A stretch of DNA of 64,000 nt from an uncultured Lachnospiraceae bacterium. GTDB taxonomy: Bacteria; Bacillota; Clostridia; Lachnospirales; Lachnospiraceae. Both the position numbers and the translations under genes were made by a program. The stretch spans positions 131,472-195,471 of the forward strand of contig URQQ01000002.1 in assembly GCA_900549995.1 (NCBI GenBank), read 5' to 3'. The notes beneath the pieces are model-generated. The model searched no databases, was not told the origin of the DNA, and worked only from the letters and a program-made list of their open reading frames with translations. Positions 16,945 through 24,671 of the stretch are shown piece by piece; position 1 is the stretch's first letter, and each line of letters opens with the position of its first letter.

Positions 16945-18330
16945 CTACTCTTTGTATCCGCCTTCGTCGGCAGCTTCCTCAAAGGCTTTCTGTGTCTTAT
17001 CAAGCGCCTCATCCAGTGTAATTTCATCTGTCACATAAGCCGCCAGTGCTTCTGTCATCTTATCGCCTGCCTCCTGGAATTCAGGAATCGCAATGTACTG
17101 TAATCCAACGTATGGAACTTCATCTTTACAAGGATGATTGAAGTCCAGGTTTGATAATGCATCCAGCGTCGGCTGTGCATATGGAAGATCTTTGTAAGCA
17201 TCCAGTTCATAAGTAGAAGCTCTTACACCTGAAGGTGTCGATGCACCGCTTGGGTCTTTCTCAAGAGACAGGTCTACATAATCTTTGGAACATGCCCATA
17301 CCATGAAGTCAAAAGCTGCCTGTTTCTTTTCATCAGAAGAATTCGGGTTAATGTTCATACCCCAGTTCCAGAGCCATCCAGACGGTGAAGGCGCATACCC
17401 TACTTTGCCTTTGATCAGAGAATCATCTGCCTCGAGATTCGGGCCATTCGATGTAGCGTCATACCAGATTCCGCATTTGCCGGAATTCATCAAGCTGATA
17501 CATTCATTGTATGTATAAGTAATGATGTCATCCTGACCTGCGTCACGGAGGATATTCTTATACATCTCCCATGCAGCTTTCTGCTCATCCGTCTTTACAG
17601 TCGCGTTCCAGTCCATATCATAGAACTTGCCGCCCATCGCATTTACAATGGTCATAAATGGCGCTCCGCTCATACCCCATCCCGGTGCACCTCTCATTGT
17701 CATTCCTGTGATTCCCGCTTCGTCATTATCTACCGCTTTCGCAATGTTATAGATATCTTCCCAGGTAGGTTTCTCCGGCATTGTCACGCCCGCGTTCGCA
17801 AGCAGTTCTTTGTTATACATAAAGAAACTTGCTTCCCCAAAGAATGGAAGTGCGTACACATCTCCGGTCTCCGGATCAGATAAGGAATCGAGCATACTTG
17901 GGAATATATCATCAATATCCAGAGATTCTTTCTGTTCATCTGTCATCTTGTCAATGTACGGCTGAAGGTTCTCTGCCCAGCCATAATTGATCCAGAAATT
18001 AGCTTCATAAGGTCCGGTAAAATAAATATCATATGTTGTTCCGCCTGTAGATGCTTCCAGTGTTGCTTTCTCACGCAGATCGTTCTCCGGAAGCACTGCA
18101 AAATCCAGTTTTACGCCTTCTTCTTTGTAGTATTCCCCTGCCAGTTTTACCAGGTTTGATACAATCGGGTTGTTCAGCGTTGCAATGGATACTGTGACTT
18201 CTTTTCCGGATGAATCTTCCGCTTTCTTGGTATCATCCTTTTTCGTGTCCTCTTTTGAACTTCCTCCACACGCGGTTACACCAACACACATACACGCCGC
18301 CATCAGAATCGCCAGCATTCTTTTTTTCAT
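16945..18330 (-). CDS. ABC sugar importer solute-binding lipoprotein
   Basis: A 461-residue extracellular solute-binding protein of the carbohydrate (type 1, CUT1) family. Residues 1-21 form a lipoprotein signal: positive MKKR start, hydrophobic core, and lipobox VTAC with Cys21 as the lipidated residue, followed by a charged KEDTKKDD linker. The start at 18330 is chosen because it opens a normal signal peptide and has AGGAGG upstream; a longer frame from 18399 would add a charged non-signal extension. The protein captures the sugar outside the membrane and delivers it to the MalFG-type permeases. L-fucose or a small fucosylated glycan is the likely ligand by context. Confidence 0.93.
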   Translation of the reverse strand: MKKRMLAILMAACMCVGVTACGGSSKEDTKKDDTKKAEDSSGKEVTVSIATLNNPIVSNLVKLAGEYYKEEGVKLDFAVLPENDLREKATLEASTGGTTYDIYFTGPYEANFWINYGWAENLQPYIDKMTDEQKESLDIDDIFPSMLDSLSDPETGDVYALPFFGEASFFMYNKELLANAGVTMPEKPTWEDIYNIAKAVDNDEAGITGMTMRGAPGWGMSGAPFMTIVNAMGGKFYDMDWNATVKTDEQKAAWEMYKNILRDAGQDDIITYTYNECISLMNSGKCGIWYDATSNGPNLEADDSLIKGKVGYAPSPSGWLWNWGMNINPNSSDEKKQAAFDFMVWACSKDYVDLSLEKDPSGASTPSGVRASTYELDAYKDLPYAQPTLDALSNLDFNHPCKDEVPYVGLQYIAIPEFQEAGDKMTEALAAYVTDEITLDEALDKTQKAFEEAADEGGYKE

Positions 18331-18497
18331 ATCTTTTCCTCCTTTTCTTTTGTCAGAACAGATTCTTATCCTCCGCCCTGCTTTTGTCTCTGTCTGCATA
18401 CCAATATCTTGTGAGACTTATAATAATCTGCCGTTTTACCCTGTCTTGCTGCGGGCGGGCCCCATACCCCGCATCAGAAGAATAACAACGGACAGGA

Positions 18498-19598
18498 TTA
18501 TTCAAACATAAATGCCACTTTCACCGAGCCAATCCCATTTCCGCTCTGTTCAAATGCCGCCTCATAATCCTGAAGCAAAAACTTATGGGAGACCACTCCC
18601 TGTGATTTCAGTTCTCCCGAATACAGTCCCTTGATCGTATCCGGAAAACATCCATGGCTTAAACTGACTCCATACATATTCAGCTCCTTTCCGTCCCCGA
18701 TGACACTCCAGTCACAGGTGACCGGTTCAAGGAACAGGCTGAACTCAATGAATCTTCCGCCTTTACAGATCATATCCAACCCCTGCTTTACGCTCGACGG
18801 ATGCCCGGTTGCTTCGATATATACATCACATCCATATCCATCTGACAGCTCGGAAATTCTCTGTTTTACGTTCTCCTTTGCCGGGTTAAATACATAATCA
18901 CACCCGAATTCCCGCGCCTTTTTAAGCCGCTCCTCATTCAAATCCAACGCGATCAGATATTTCGGGTTTCTCTTTCTGGCTGCTGTCACCATCCCAAGTC
19001 CAAGACACCCGGCACCAGAGATCACTACAACATCCTCCCTGCAGATCTGTGCCCGGTCAACTGCATGCATGGAACATGCATATGGCTCAATCAGCAATGC
19101 CTTTTCAACCGGCATGTCTTCCGGTATCTTATATACAAGCGATTCTTTTGTAAGCTTTGCGTACTCCGCAAACCCGCCGTTTAAGTAATTTTTAAATCCG
19201 TATACATTATGGGGCACACAGAGATGGTATTTCCCTTCTTTGCAATACCTGCATGTCCCGCATGGAGCAATCTGTTCCACCGCAACTCTGTCTCCAAGTG
19301 AAAACTCACTGTCTGCGATCCCATATGTATTCTTTTTCTCAACTCCGGGGCCTATCTCCACGATCCTTCCGATAAATTCATGTCCGCCAATCGCCGGAAC
19401 TTCCAGGTATGGCGGTTCACTTCCGTCGCCCCAGAAGACAGCTCCTCCCTTATATGCTTTCAGATCACCCGCACAGATACCGCAGGCCTCTACTTTTATA
19501 ATCATTTCACCCTCGCCGGCTTCTGGTACCTCCACTTCCTCATAACGGTAATCATGTGCCCCGTAAGTAACCAGAGCTTTCATCTTATTTGACTGCAT
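18498..19598 (-). CDS. Zinc-dependent dehydrogenase, first gene of the fucose operon
   Basis: A 366-residue medium-chain zinc dehydrogenase. The catalytic zinc region CGICAGDLKAY and GGHEFIG, the structural zinc lobe CGTCRYCKEGKYHLC, and the nucleotide site VISGAGCLGLG are present. DLNEER after the Rossmann fold suggests NAD. Start at 19598 with AGGGGA eight bases upstream. It is promoter proximal, 167 bp before the binding-protein gene. Its position suggests a first catabolic or aldehyde-handling step, for example sugar or polyol oxidation. It is distinct from the other two zinc dehydrogenases in the operon. Confidence 0.87.
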   Translation of the reverse strand: MQSNKMKALVTYGAHDYRYEEVEVPEAGEGEMIIKVEACGICAGDLKAYKGGAVFWGDGSEPPYLEVPAIGGHEFIGRIVEIGPGVEKKNTYGIADSEFSLGDRVAVEQIAPCGTCRYCKEGKYHLCVPHNVYGFKNYLNGGFAEYAKLTKESLVYKIPEDMPVEKALLIEPYACSMHAVDRAQICREDVVVISGAGCLGLGMVTAARKRNPKYLIALDLNEERLKKAREFGCDYVFNPAKENVKQRISELSDGYGCDVYIEATGHPSSVKQGLDMICKGGRFIEFSLFLEPVTCDWSVIGDGKELNMYGVSLSHGCFPDTIKGLYSGELKSQGVVSHKFLLQDYEAAFEQSGNGIGSVKVAFMFE

Positions 19599-19653
19599 CT
19601 GACAAGTCCCCTTTCTTTTTCGCTTTCAGCCCGTCCATCCTTTGATTGCCTTC

Positions 19654-19682
19654 ATTGTAGGAACTAAAACGATCACTGTCTA
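19654..19682 (-). promoter_or_regulatory. Probable sigma-A promoter of the fucose operon
   Basis: On the minus strand a -35 TAGACA (19677-19682) and a -10 TACAAT (19654-19659) are separated by exactly 17 bp. The start of transcription would fall near 19647, about 50 bp before the first gene. An inverted repeat brackets the -35 box. Confidence 0.7.
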
Positions 19683-19700
19683 CAAAGCAAATGATCGTTT
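19667..19700. promoter_or_regulatory. Inverted-repeat operator candidate on the fucose promoter
   Basis: A perfect 9-bp inverted repeat, AAACGATCA (19667-19675) and TGATCGTTT (19692-19700), with a 16-bp spacer. The left arm lies between the -10 and -35 boxes and the right arm just upstream of -35, so a bound repressor would block polymerase. The neighbouring DeoR-family gene product is the first candidate to bind it; the XRE protein is the second. Confidence 0.6.
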
Positions 19701-19780
19701 CTACTATATTTTTTTAATATTTCGCTGCTTTTTTGTGCATTTTTCCTACGGTTTTCCACTGGATTTTATTGGCTTTTTAT

Positions 19781-19820
19781 ATAAACTATTATAGTTTATG
19801 TATATAAACTTTAAAAGTTT
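19781..19820. promoter_or_regulatory. Two tandem palindromes upstream of the XRE regulator
   Basis: The first palindrome, ATAAACTATTATAGTTTAT, spans 19781-19799 with perfect 9-bp arms around one centre base. The second, AAACTTTAAAAGTTT, spans 19806-19820 with perfect 7-bp arms. Centres are 23 bp apart, about two helical turns, and both share AAACT/AGTTT ends. Such paired sites are typical of XRE-type repressors, so autoregulation is likely. Confidence 0.55.
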
Positions 19821-19871
19821 TATTTTTTATTGTCATATGTTGGTAAAATAGTATAAAAGGATGTGAATCGT

Positions 19872-20210
19872 GTGAAAAATCTCAGAAAATTAAGGCTTGA
19901 AAAGGATCTGAGCCAGCAGCAGCTGGCCAATCTTTTGAATTCGACTCAACAGTCAATCTACAAATATGAAAAGGGAATTGCCTCCCCCAATTTAGAAATG
20001 CTTATGAATATGGCTGACTTTTTTGAAACTTCAGTAGACTATCTGATTGGCTATACAGACATCCCGCACAAAGTGGAGCCGGTGACCGAATATAGTCTGA
20101 ATATAGATGAGGAATTTTTAATCAAAAAGTACAGAAAAATGAACCCACGTACACGCCAGATCATTCACAGCATCATTGATGAATACCTGCAAAGTGCCGG
20201 CAGAGCATAA
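19872..20210 (+). CDS. XRE-family transcriptional regulator
   Basis: A 112-residue regulator with an N-terminal Cro/C1-type helix-turn-helix (LRLEKDLSQQQLANLLN, then QSIYKYEKGIASP). The C-terminal part has no recognisable ligand domain. I place the start at the GTG at 19872, ten bases after AAAAGGA; an upstream in-frame GTG at 19863 lies too close to that site. A possible extended -10 TGGTAAAAT is at 19841-19849. It is divergent from the fucose operon, and tandem palindromes lie directly upstream, so it probably represses itself and may influence the sugar operon. Confidence 0.85.
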   Translation: MKNLRKLRLEKDLSQQQLANLLNSTQQSIYKYEKGIASPNLEMLMNMADFFETSVDYLIGYTDIPHKVEPVTEYSLNIDEEFLIKKYRKMNPRTRQIIHSIIDEYLQSAGRA

Positions 20211-20230
20211 CTCTGTGCCTATTTGCTTTC

Positions 20231-20259
20231 TTGACATCCCCTTTTTCGCTCCCTATAAT
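20231..20259 (+). promoter_or_regulatory. Consensus sigma-A promoter of the DeoR-family gene
   Basis: TTGACA (20231-20236), a 17-bp spacer and TATAAT (20254-20259): both boxes match the consensus fully. It lies 30 bp before the ATG of the DeoR-family gene, so this regulator is probably well expressed independently of the XRE gene. Confidence 0.85.
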
Positions 20260-20289
20260 TGTTGTATGTAAAGAAAGAGGGAATGTAAA

Positions 20290-21048
20290 ATGAAAGCTGC
20301 ATCCAGACAGTCACTGATTTATGATTACATTAAAAGACATCACGAAGTGTCTATTAATCATATTGCCCAATATTTTAATATCTCTCCGGTAACTGTCCGC
20401 CGGTATCTGGACCGCCTGGAACAGAACGGACTCATCTGCCGGAAATATGGAAAAGCAATCATCGCCGATAACAGCAAGGCAGAATTTTTATTTTCCTCAC
20501 GCGCGCTGGCGAACCCAGAATATAAGAAAAAAATTGCAGATCTCGCGCTGCCTTATCTTCTGAAAGCCTCAACAGCTTTCTTCGACGCAAGCACAACAGC
20601 ACTGGAATTATTGAAATTACTGCCCAAAAACCAGTCCCTGACTGTATATGCTTCGAATACGGCGGTCTTAAGCTATCTTCAGAACTATCCCAATATCCGT
20701 CTGTTCATTCTTGGCGGGTATCTCTCAAGAACTGACGGAACTACCCTCGATTCCGATATCACAAAGAATATTGCAAGGCAGTTATTTGTCGATGCCGCTT
20801 TTATCTCCTGCGGCGGTTTCTCCTGCAACGGATTCTTCGACAATGCCACCACCGGAATTGAAGTGAAACGGATCATGCTGGAAAACTCTGCCCACAATTA
20901 CCTGTTGGCAGATCATACAAAATATAATTCGAAAGGGATTTTCCGGGTAGATACGTGGTCACCGATCCAGACACTGATCTGTGATTCTTCATTTGATAAA
21001 AAGGCGGAATTTATTCTGAAACAGAATTCTGTGGATGTGATTTATTGA
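20290..21048 (+). CDS. DeoR/GlpR-family transcriptional regulator
   Basis: A 252-residue regulator with an N-terminal winged helix (SINHIAQYFNISPVTVRRYL, residues about 19-38) and a C-terminal sugar-phosphate sensing domain of the DeoR family. The latter has FDASTTALEL, the ILGGYLSRTDGT stretch and the late LLADHTKYN motif. DeoR proteins usually repress sugar catabolic operons and are released by a phosphorylated intermediate. Lying next to, and divergent from, the fucose operon, it is the best candidate for its specific regulator, with L-fuculose 1-phosphate or another ketose phosphate as possible inducer. AGAGGGA precedes the ATG. Confidence 0.9.
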   Translation: MKAASRQSLIYDYIKRHHEVSINHIAQYFNISPVTVRRYLDRLEQNGLICRKYGKAIIADNSKAEFLFSSRALANPEYKKKIADLALPYLLKASTAFFDASTTALELLKLLPKNQSLTVYASNTAVLSYLQNYPNIRLFILGGYLSRTDGTTLDSDITKNIARQLFVDAAFISCGGFSCNGFFDNATTGIEVKRIMLENSAHNYLLADHTKYNSKGIFRVDTWSPIQTLICDSSFDKKAEFILKQNSVDVIY

Positions 21049-21091
21049 TTTTGGTATAAATGAAAAAAGAATTTTTGTGTTAAGCTTAATT

Positions 21092-21120
21092 TTGACTTTT
21101 CTCCATACTTCTGATAGTAT
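21092..21120 (+). promoter_or_regulatory. Promoter for a short transcript
   Basis: TTGACT (21092-21097), a 17-bp spacer, and TAGTAT (21115-21120). Transcription would start near 21127 and meet an intrinsic terminator about 85 bases later, with no gene in between. Confidence 0.65.
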
Positions 21121-21126
21121 AAATAA

Positions 21127-21210
21127 TATAAAAGGTGCTACCGATAAACGGTTTGCCTGCTAATTTCTAAAAATAGACCGAATCTTGCAGGATTGGCGGT
21201 CTATTTTTTT
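21127..21210 (+). ncRNA. Candidate small RNA of about 85 nt
   Basis: A promoter and a strong terminator delimit a short gene-free transcript. The 5' half can form a small ACCG/CGGT hairpin (near 21140-21152). A CCTGC (21156-21160) can pair with GCAGG (21187-21191) inside the terminator loop, an alternative that would disrupt the terminator stem. It may be a free small RNA or an attenuator leader. I do not recognise it as a known family. Confidence 0.45.
21169..21210 (+). terminator. Intrinsic terminator
   Basis: AAAAATAGACCG (21169-21180) pairs with CGGTCTATTTTT (from 21197), with an inner AATC/GATT stem, followed by a run of seven T. It would also stop any transcript coming from the DeoR gene. 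Confidence 0.85.
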
Positions 21211-21347
21211 GTATCTATGTAGTGAAAAAGAATTATGACAACTAATGTCAGGATTGCTAAGATTAAGCTGAAAATCTTTTATCATCTTTTAACTTTCGCC
21301 ATTCCCTTCCCCTATAACACTATTTTCCCCATCCAGTATTTACCGCA

Positions 21348-21378
21348 TTGACCTTCCCCTTAGGGCAAGGTGTATGAT
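21348..21378 (+). promoter_or_regulatory. MerR-type promoter with 19-bp spacer and internal dyad
   Basis: -35 TTGACC (21348-21353) and -10 TATGAT (21373-21378) are 19 bp apart, the long spacing used by MerR activators, which untwist the DNA. The spacer region (21351-21371) is a near-perfect dyad: ACCTT and CCC on the left mirror GGG and AAGGT on the right around TTA. The MerR-family protein encoded just downstream should bind here and control its own operon. Confidence 0.82.
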
Positions 21379-21417
21379 AGAGACAATCACTACATAACCT
21401 GTCAAAGGAGAACAACA

Positions 21418-22248
21418 ATGTTATCTATCGGAGAATTCTCTAATATATGCAAAGTATCCGCAAAGACACTTCGCTACTATGCCGAAATAGGACTGCTTCT
21501 GCCTGCTGAAATAAATCCTGAAACCGGGTACAGATATTATTCTGTAGAGCAGTTGGAAACAATGTTATTTATCAACCGCCTGAAAGACTACGGCTTTTCC
21601 CTGGATGAAATTAAATTCATACTAAATTCAAAAGAATCTCAGGATGAACAGCTTTACAACGCCCTCGGCCGGAAGAAAAAAGAGATTGGAAGGCAGCTGC
21701 TTGCATATGAAAAAATTCTGGAGCAGCTGGATGAGGATATCTCAACTTTAAGACAGGGCAAATCCATCATGTCATATCTTGATTCCATCGACATTCAGCT
21801 CACAGAAGTCCCTGCGATGTATCTGCTGTCTGTCCGGAAAATGGTTCCGGAATGTAATTTCCCGCAAGAATATCAAAACTGTTTCGGCCAGTTATTTCGG
21901 AAGACCGCCTTCAGCCAGCTGACAATGTCTGCCCCTCCGATGGTACTCTTCCACAGCGATGAGTTCAGTCCCTTCGGTCTGGATACCGAATTCGCCATTC
22001 CAGTCAAAGAATACGCAAAAGGCACAAGAGATTTCCACCCCGGTTTATGCCTGAAAACCGTTCTTCACGGTTCATATTCCGGACTCTCCTCTGTATATAC
22101 AAAGCAGCGTGAATATGCAGAGACGAACGGCTATAAGTCCAGCAATGCACTTTATGAAGTCTATGTAACTGACCCATCTCAAGTAGAAAATGAAGACGAA
22201 CTGATTACCGAAATTTATTACCCGGTGAAAAAGGAGAAGCAGATATGA
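21418..22248 (+). CDS. MerR-family regulator with GyrI-like effector domain
   Basis: A 276-residue MerR protein. The N-terminal winged helix reads LSIGEFSNICKVSAKTLRYY, followed by the GYRYYS wing, then a long dimerisation helix (about 75-120). The C-terminal half looks like the GyrI/BmrR effector-binding domain that holds drugs or lipophilic cations. Start at 21418 with AAAGGAG upstream; the longer frame lacks a ribosome site. Its stop overlaps the next ATG by four bases, coupling it to the serine hydrolase gene. It probably activates the operon through the 19-bp-spaced promoter just upstream. Confidence 0.88.
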   Translation: MLSIGEFSNICKVSAKTLRYYAEIGLLLPAEINPETGYRYYSVEQLETMLFINRLKDYGFSLDEIKFILNSKESQDEQLYNALGRKKKEIGRQLLAYEKILEQLDEDISTLRQGKSIMSYLDSIDIQLTEVPAMYLLSVRKMVPECNFPQEYQNCFGQLFRKTAFSQLTMSAPPMVLFHSDEFSPFGLDTEFAIPVKEYAKGTRDFHPGLCLKTVLHGSYSGLSSVYTKQREYAETNGYKSSNALYEVYVTDPSQVENEDELITEIYYPVKKEKQI

Positions 22249-23219
22249 ATCAGGCAAAGATCACTGTAATGGAAAATAAAATAACAAAAGAATACAAAAA
22301 TCTGGCAGGCATGACCGTCTTAAAGGATGGTAAGACACTCTACGAACATTACTTTAACGGATGTACGAAACATAGCCGGATTCATATTTACTCTGTAACC
22401 AAAAGCATTGTTTCCATCTTGATTGGAATTGCCATTGATCAAGGTTACATCAAAAACACAGATCAGAAAGTACTTGAATTCTTTCCAGATTACACCGTGA
22501 AAAAAAGAGAAAAAACAATCCAGACTATTACACTGAAAGATTTGATCACAATGACAGCGCCCTACAAATATAAATTTGCACCTTACATAAAATATTTCAC
22601 CAGTGAAGACTGGGTGACCTTTACCCTTGATCTGTTAGGAGGTAATAAACAGCCGGGAGAGTTTCGATACGCCCCACTGATCGGGCCTGATATTCTCTGC
22701 GGAATTCTCAGAAACGCAACCGGACAGTCTGTACTTGAATTTGCAGCAAAAAATCTGTTCTCTCCTCTTGGAATCACCGTAGAACGCAGTATCACCTTTC
22801 AAAGTAAGGAAGAGCAGATGGCGTTTAACAAGGCGGACAATATCAGCGGATGGGTCTCTGATCCGGCCGGGGTCAATTCCGGAGGATGGGGGCTTACACT
22901 CTCGCCCGCAGATATGGCAAAGATCGGCCAGCTATATTTAGATAACGGTCTGTGGAACGGATCGCAGATTGTATCATCCGGCTGGGTAAAGGAAAGTACC
23001 AAAGAGCACAGCCGATGGGACCAACAAAAGCTTTCTTATGGATATCTGTGGTGGGTGAATAATGACCATGAATTTTCAGCAATGGGGGACGGCGGTAATG
23101 TCATCTATGTGAATGTTGAGAAGAACATCGTAATTTCCATTGCTGCCTTTTTCAAACCCAACGTAACCGACAGAATAGAATTTATCAAAGAATTTGTTGA
23201 ACCCGCGTTTGAGAATTGA
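22245..23219 (+). CDS. Serine hydrolase of the beta-lactamase/penicillin-binding fold
   Basis: A 324-residue protein of the class C beta-lactamase-like hydrolase family. The nucleophile motif SVTK places Ser50 and Lys53. The second motif, normally YxN, reads YAP here (Tyr142-Pro144). GWGLTLSPADMAKIG and a GDGGN stretch near the C-terminus fit the fold. I see no signal peptide, so it is likely cytoplasmic. Members act as esterases, amide hydrolases or true beta-lactamases. It is translationally coupled to a drug-sensing type MerR regulator, which suggests that it modifies or destroys a toxic compound. The substrate is not known. Confidence 0.8.
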   Translation: MNQAKITVMENKITKEYKNLAGMTVLKDGKTLYEHYFNGCTKHSRIHIYSVTKSIVSILIGIAIDQGYIKNTDQKVLEFFPDYTVKKREKTIQTITLKDLITMTAPYKYKFAPYIKYFTSEDWVTFTLDLLGGNKQPGEFRYAPLIGPDILCGILRNATGQSVLEFAAKNLFSPLGITVERSITFQSKEEQMAFNKADNISGWVSDPAGVNSGGWGLTLSPADMAKIGQLYLDNGLWNGSQIVSSGWVKESTKEHSRWDQQKLSYGYLWWVNNDHEFSAMGDGGNVIYVNVEKNIVISIAAFFKPNVTDRIEFIKEFVEPAFEN

Positions 23220-23224
23220 AAGAA

Positions 23225-23264
23225 GAAGTCCTTGCTTATTTTACCGCATAGGACTTCCTTTTTT
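23225..23264. terminator. Bidirectional terminator between convergent genes
   Basis: GAAGTCCT (23225-23232) and AGGACTTC (23250-23257) form a perfect stem, followed by CTTTTTTA on the plus strand. On the minus strand the flank is less T-rich. It separates the hydrolase operon from the MATE gene. Confidence 0.8.
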
Positions 23265-23270
23265 ATCAGA

Positions 23271-24605
23271 TTACGATGTTAGTATTTCTTTCACCGGTTT
23301 TCTGTCCGCCACTTCTTTCGTCTGACGCTTTCGGTACAGATGCAGGCAGAAAAGAAGCGCAATTATTTCTGTCACAGGAAATGTAAGCCACACAAAATTA
23401 AGTCCTGTAAAATGAAACAGCCAGGCCAGAGGCACCAAAAGAACTATCTGGCGGAGAATTGTTACACTGATGCTTGCCCCGCCCCGGTTGACTCCCTGGA
23501 AATAGACAGTCAGCATAATGACAAAGGCAGCTGGAATAAAACTTATCGATATCACACGAAGTGCCGTAGCTCCGATCTCCAGAATTTCCGGTTTCTGTGA
23601 AAATATAGATAACAGTTGTCTCGGAACTGCCATGAATACCACACACCCCAGTACCATCACAACACATGAGGTTATGACAGAACATTTCAGCGTCTGCTTC
23701 ACCCGGTCAAACTTTTCTGCACCATAATTAAAACTTATAATCGGCAGAATCACCTGCTGAAGACCAAAAAGCGGTATGAAGAAGAATGTCTGGAGTTTAT
23801 AATATATGCCAAGTACGGTAACTGCATCTTCTGTAAATTGCTTCAGTATAAAGTTCAATCCCACCATGTACAGTGTATAAAGAGACTGCATAATAATCGA
23901 TGGCATTCCCGCTTGATATATGGCTATGCAGCAGCTAAACCTGAGCCTGCCACGGAGTCTGTAGCGGGATAATACTGCGGCCAGCACAATGATCATCGCT
24001 CCCCACTGCCCAATCACTGTCGCCACTGCCGCACCGCGGATTCCCATCACCGGAAGACCAAACTTACCAAAAATCAAAATCGGATCTAACACAACATTCA
24101 GCAGAGCACCAATCACCTGTGCACACATGGGAAGAAGCATATTCCCTCTGGCCTGAAGAATTTTCGTACAATTCGCCTCAACAAACATTCCCAGTGAAAA
24201 GAGAAAAATAATCTGACTGTATTGAACTCCATACATTTGAACAGACAGCTGGTCTGATGAGAACGCACAGTATCCCTTGATACAAAGCATCCCAATCACT
24301 GCAAAGATCAAGAAATTAACAATCCCCAAAAATAAACCGTTTTTAATTATGTCATTCTGGGATTTTATATCATTTTCCCCATCCATCCTTGAGACAAGAA
24401 TATTAATGCCGGTTCCTGTACCTGTGGAAATGGCTGTCATCAGAAGCTGAATCGGGAAAATGATAGAAAGAGCAGTCAGTCCTGCCGGTGAATACTGCGC
24501 AACAAAATAGCTGTCTACGATATTGTAGACTGACTGAATCAGCAGCGCAAGCATGACCGGAGGACATAATTTTAACAATAGTTTCCAAATAGGTGTTTGA
24601 TTCAT
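23271..24605 (-). CDS. MATE-family efflux transporter
   Basis: A 444-residue membrane protein with about twelve hydrophobic segments arranged as two related halves, as in MATE cation antiporters (residues QSVYNIVDSYFVAQ early in the protein match the family start). It should expel drugs or toxic organic cations using a sodium or proton gradient. A MerR-family gene lies directly upstream in the same direction. A MerR-type promoter with 19-bp spacing sits in the 66-bp gap, so the exporter is probably induced by the compound that the regulator senses. Confidence 0.92.
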   Translation of the reverse strand: MNQTPIWKLLLKLCPPVMLALLIQSVYNIVDSYFVAQYSPAGLTALSIIFPIQLLMTAISTGTGTGINILVSRMDGENDIKSQNDIIKNGLFLGIVNFLIFAVIGMLCIKGYCAFSSDQLSVQMYGVQYSQIIFLFSLGMFVEANCTKILQARGNMLLPMCAQVIGALLNVVLDPILIFGKFGLPVMGIRGAAVATVIGQWGAMIIVLAAVLSRYRLRGRLRFSCCIAIYQAGMPSIIMQSLYTLYMVGLNFILKQFTEDAVTVLGIYYKLQTFFFIPLFGLQQVILPIISFNYGAEKFDRVKQTLKCSVITSCVVMVLGCVVFMAVPRQLLSIFSQKPEILEIGATALRVISISFIPAAFVIMLTVYFQGVNRGGASISVTILRQIVLLVPLAWLFHFTGLNFVWLTFPVTEIIALLFCLHLYRKRQTKEVADRKPVKEILTS

Positions 24606-24631
24606 CTTAACTTCATCCTTTCTTTTTGGAA

Positions 24632-24662
24632 AGAATAAAGGATGGAGTTACTACACAGTCAA
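24632..24662 (-). promoter_or_regulatory. MerR-type promoter of the MATE exporter
   Basis: On the minus strand TTGACT (24657-24662) and TATTCT (24632-24637) are 19 bp apart. The spacer holds an imperfect dyad, GTAGT-A-ACTCC, of the kind bound by MerR proteins. The likely activator is the product of the adjacent gene at 24672-25487. Confidence 0.75.
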
Positions 24663-24671
24663 GCGTTTTTT

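Larger units (their letters stand above)
21049..21417. other. 369-bp gene-free stretch between the DeoR and MerR genes
   Basis: It holds a promoter (21092-21120), a short transcript ending in a strong terminator (21127-21210), an A+T-rich stretch without recognisable features (21211-21340) and a MerR-type promoter (21348-21378). No reading frame here has a credible ribosome site and length. Confidence 0.7.

Noticed and set aside
19852..19857. TATAAA as -10 box of the XRE gene with TTGTCA upstream
   Set aside because: It would place the transcription start after the ribosome binding site; the extended -10 at 19841-19849 fits better.
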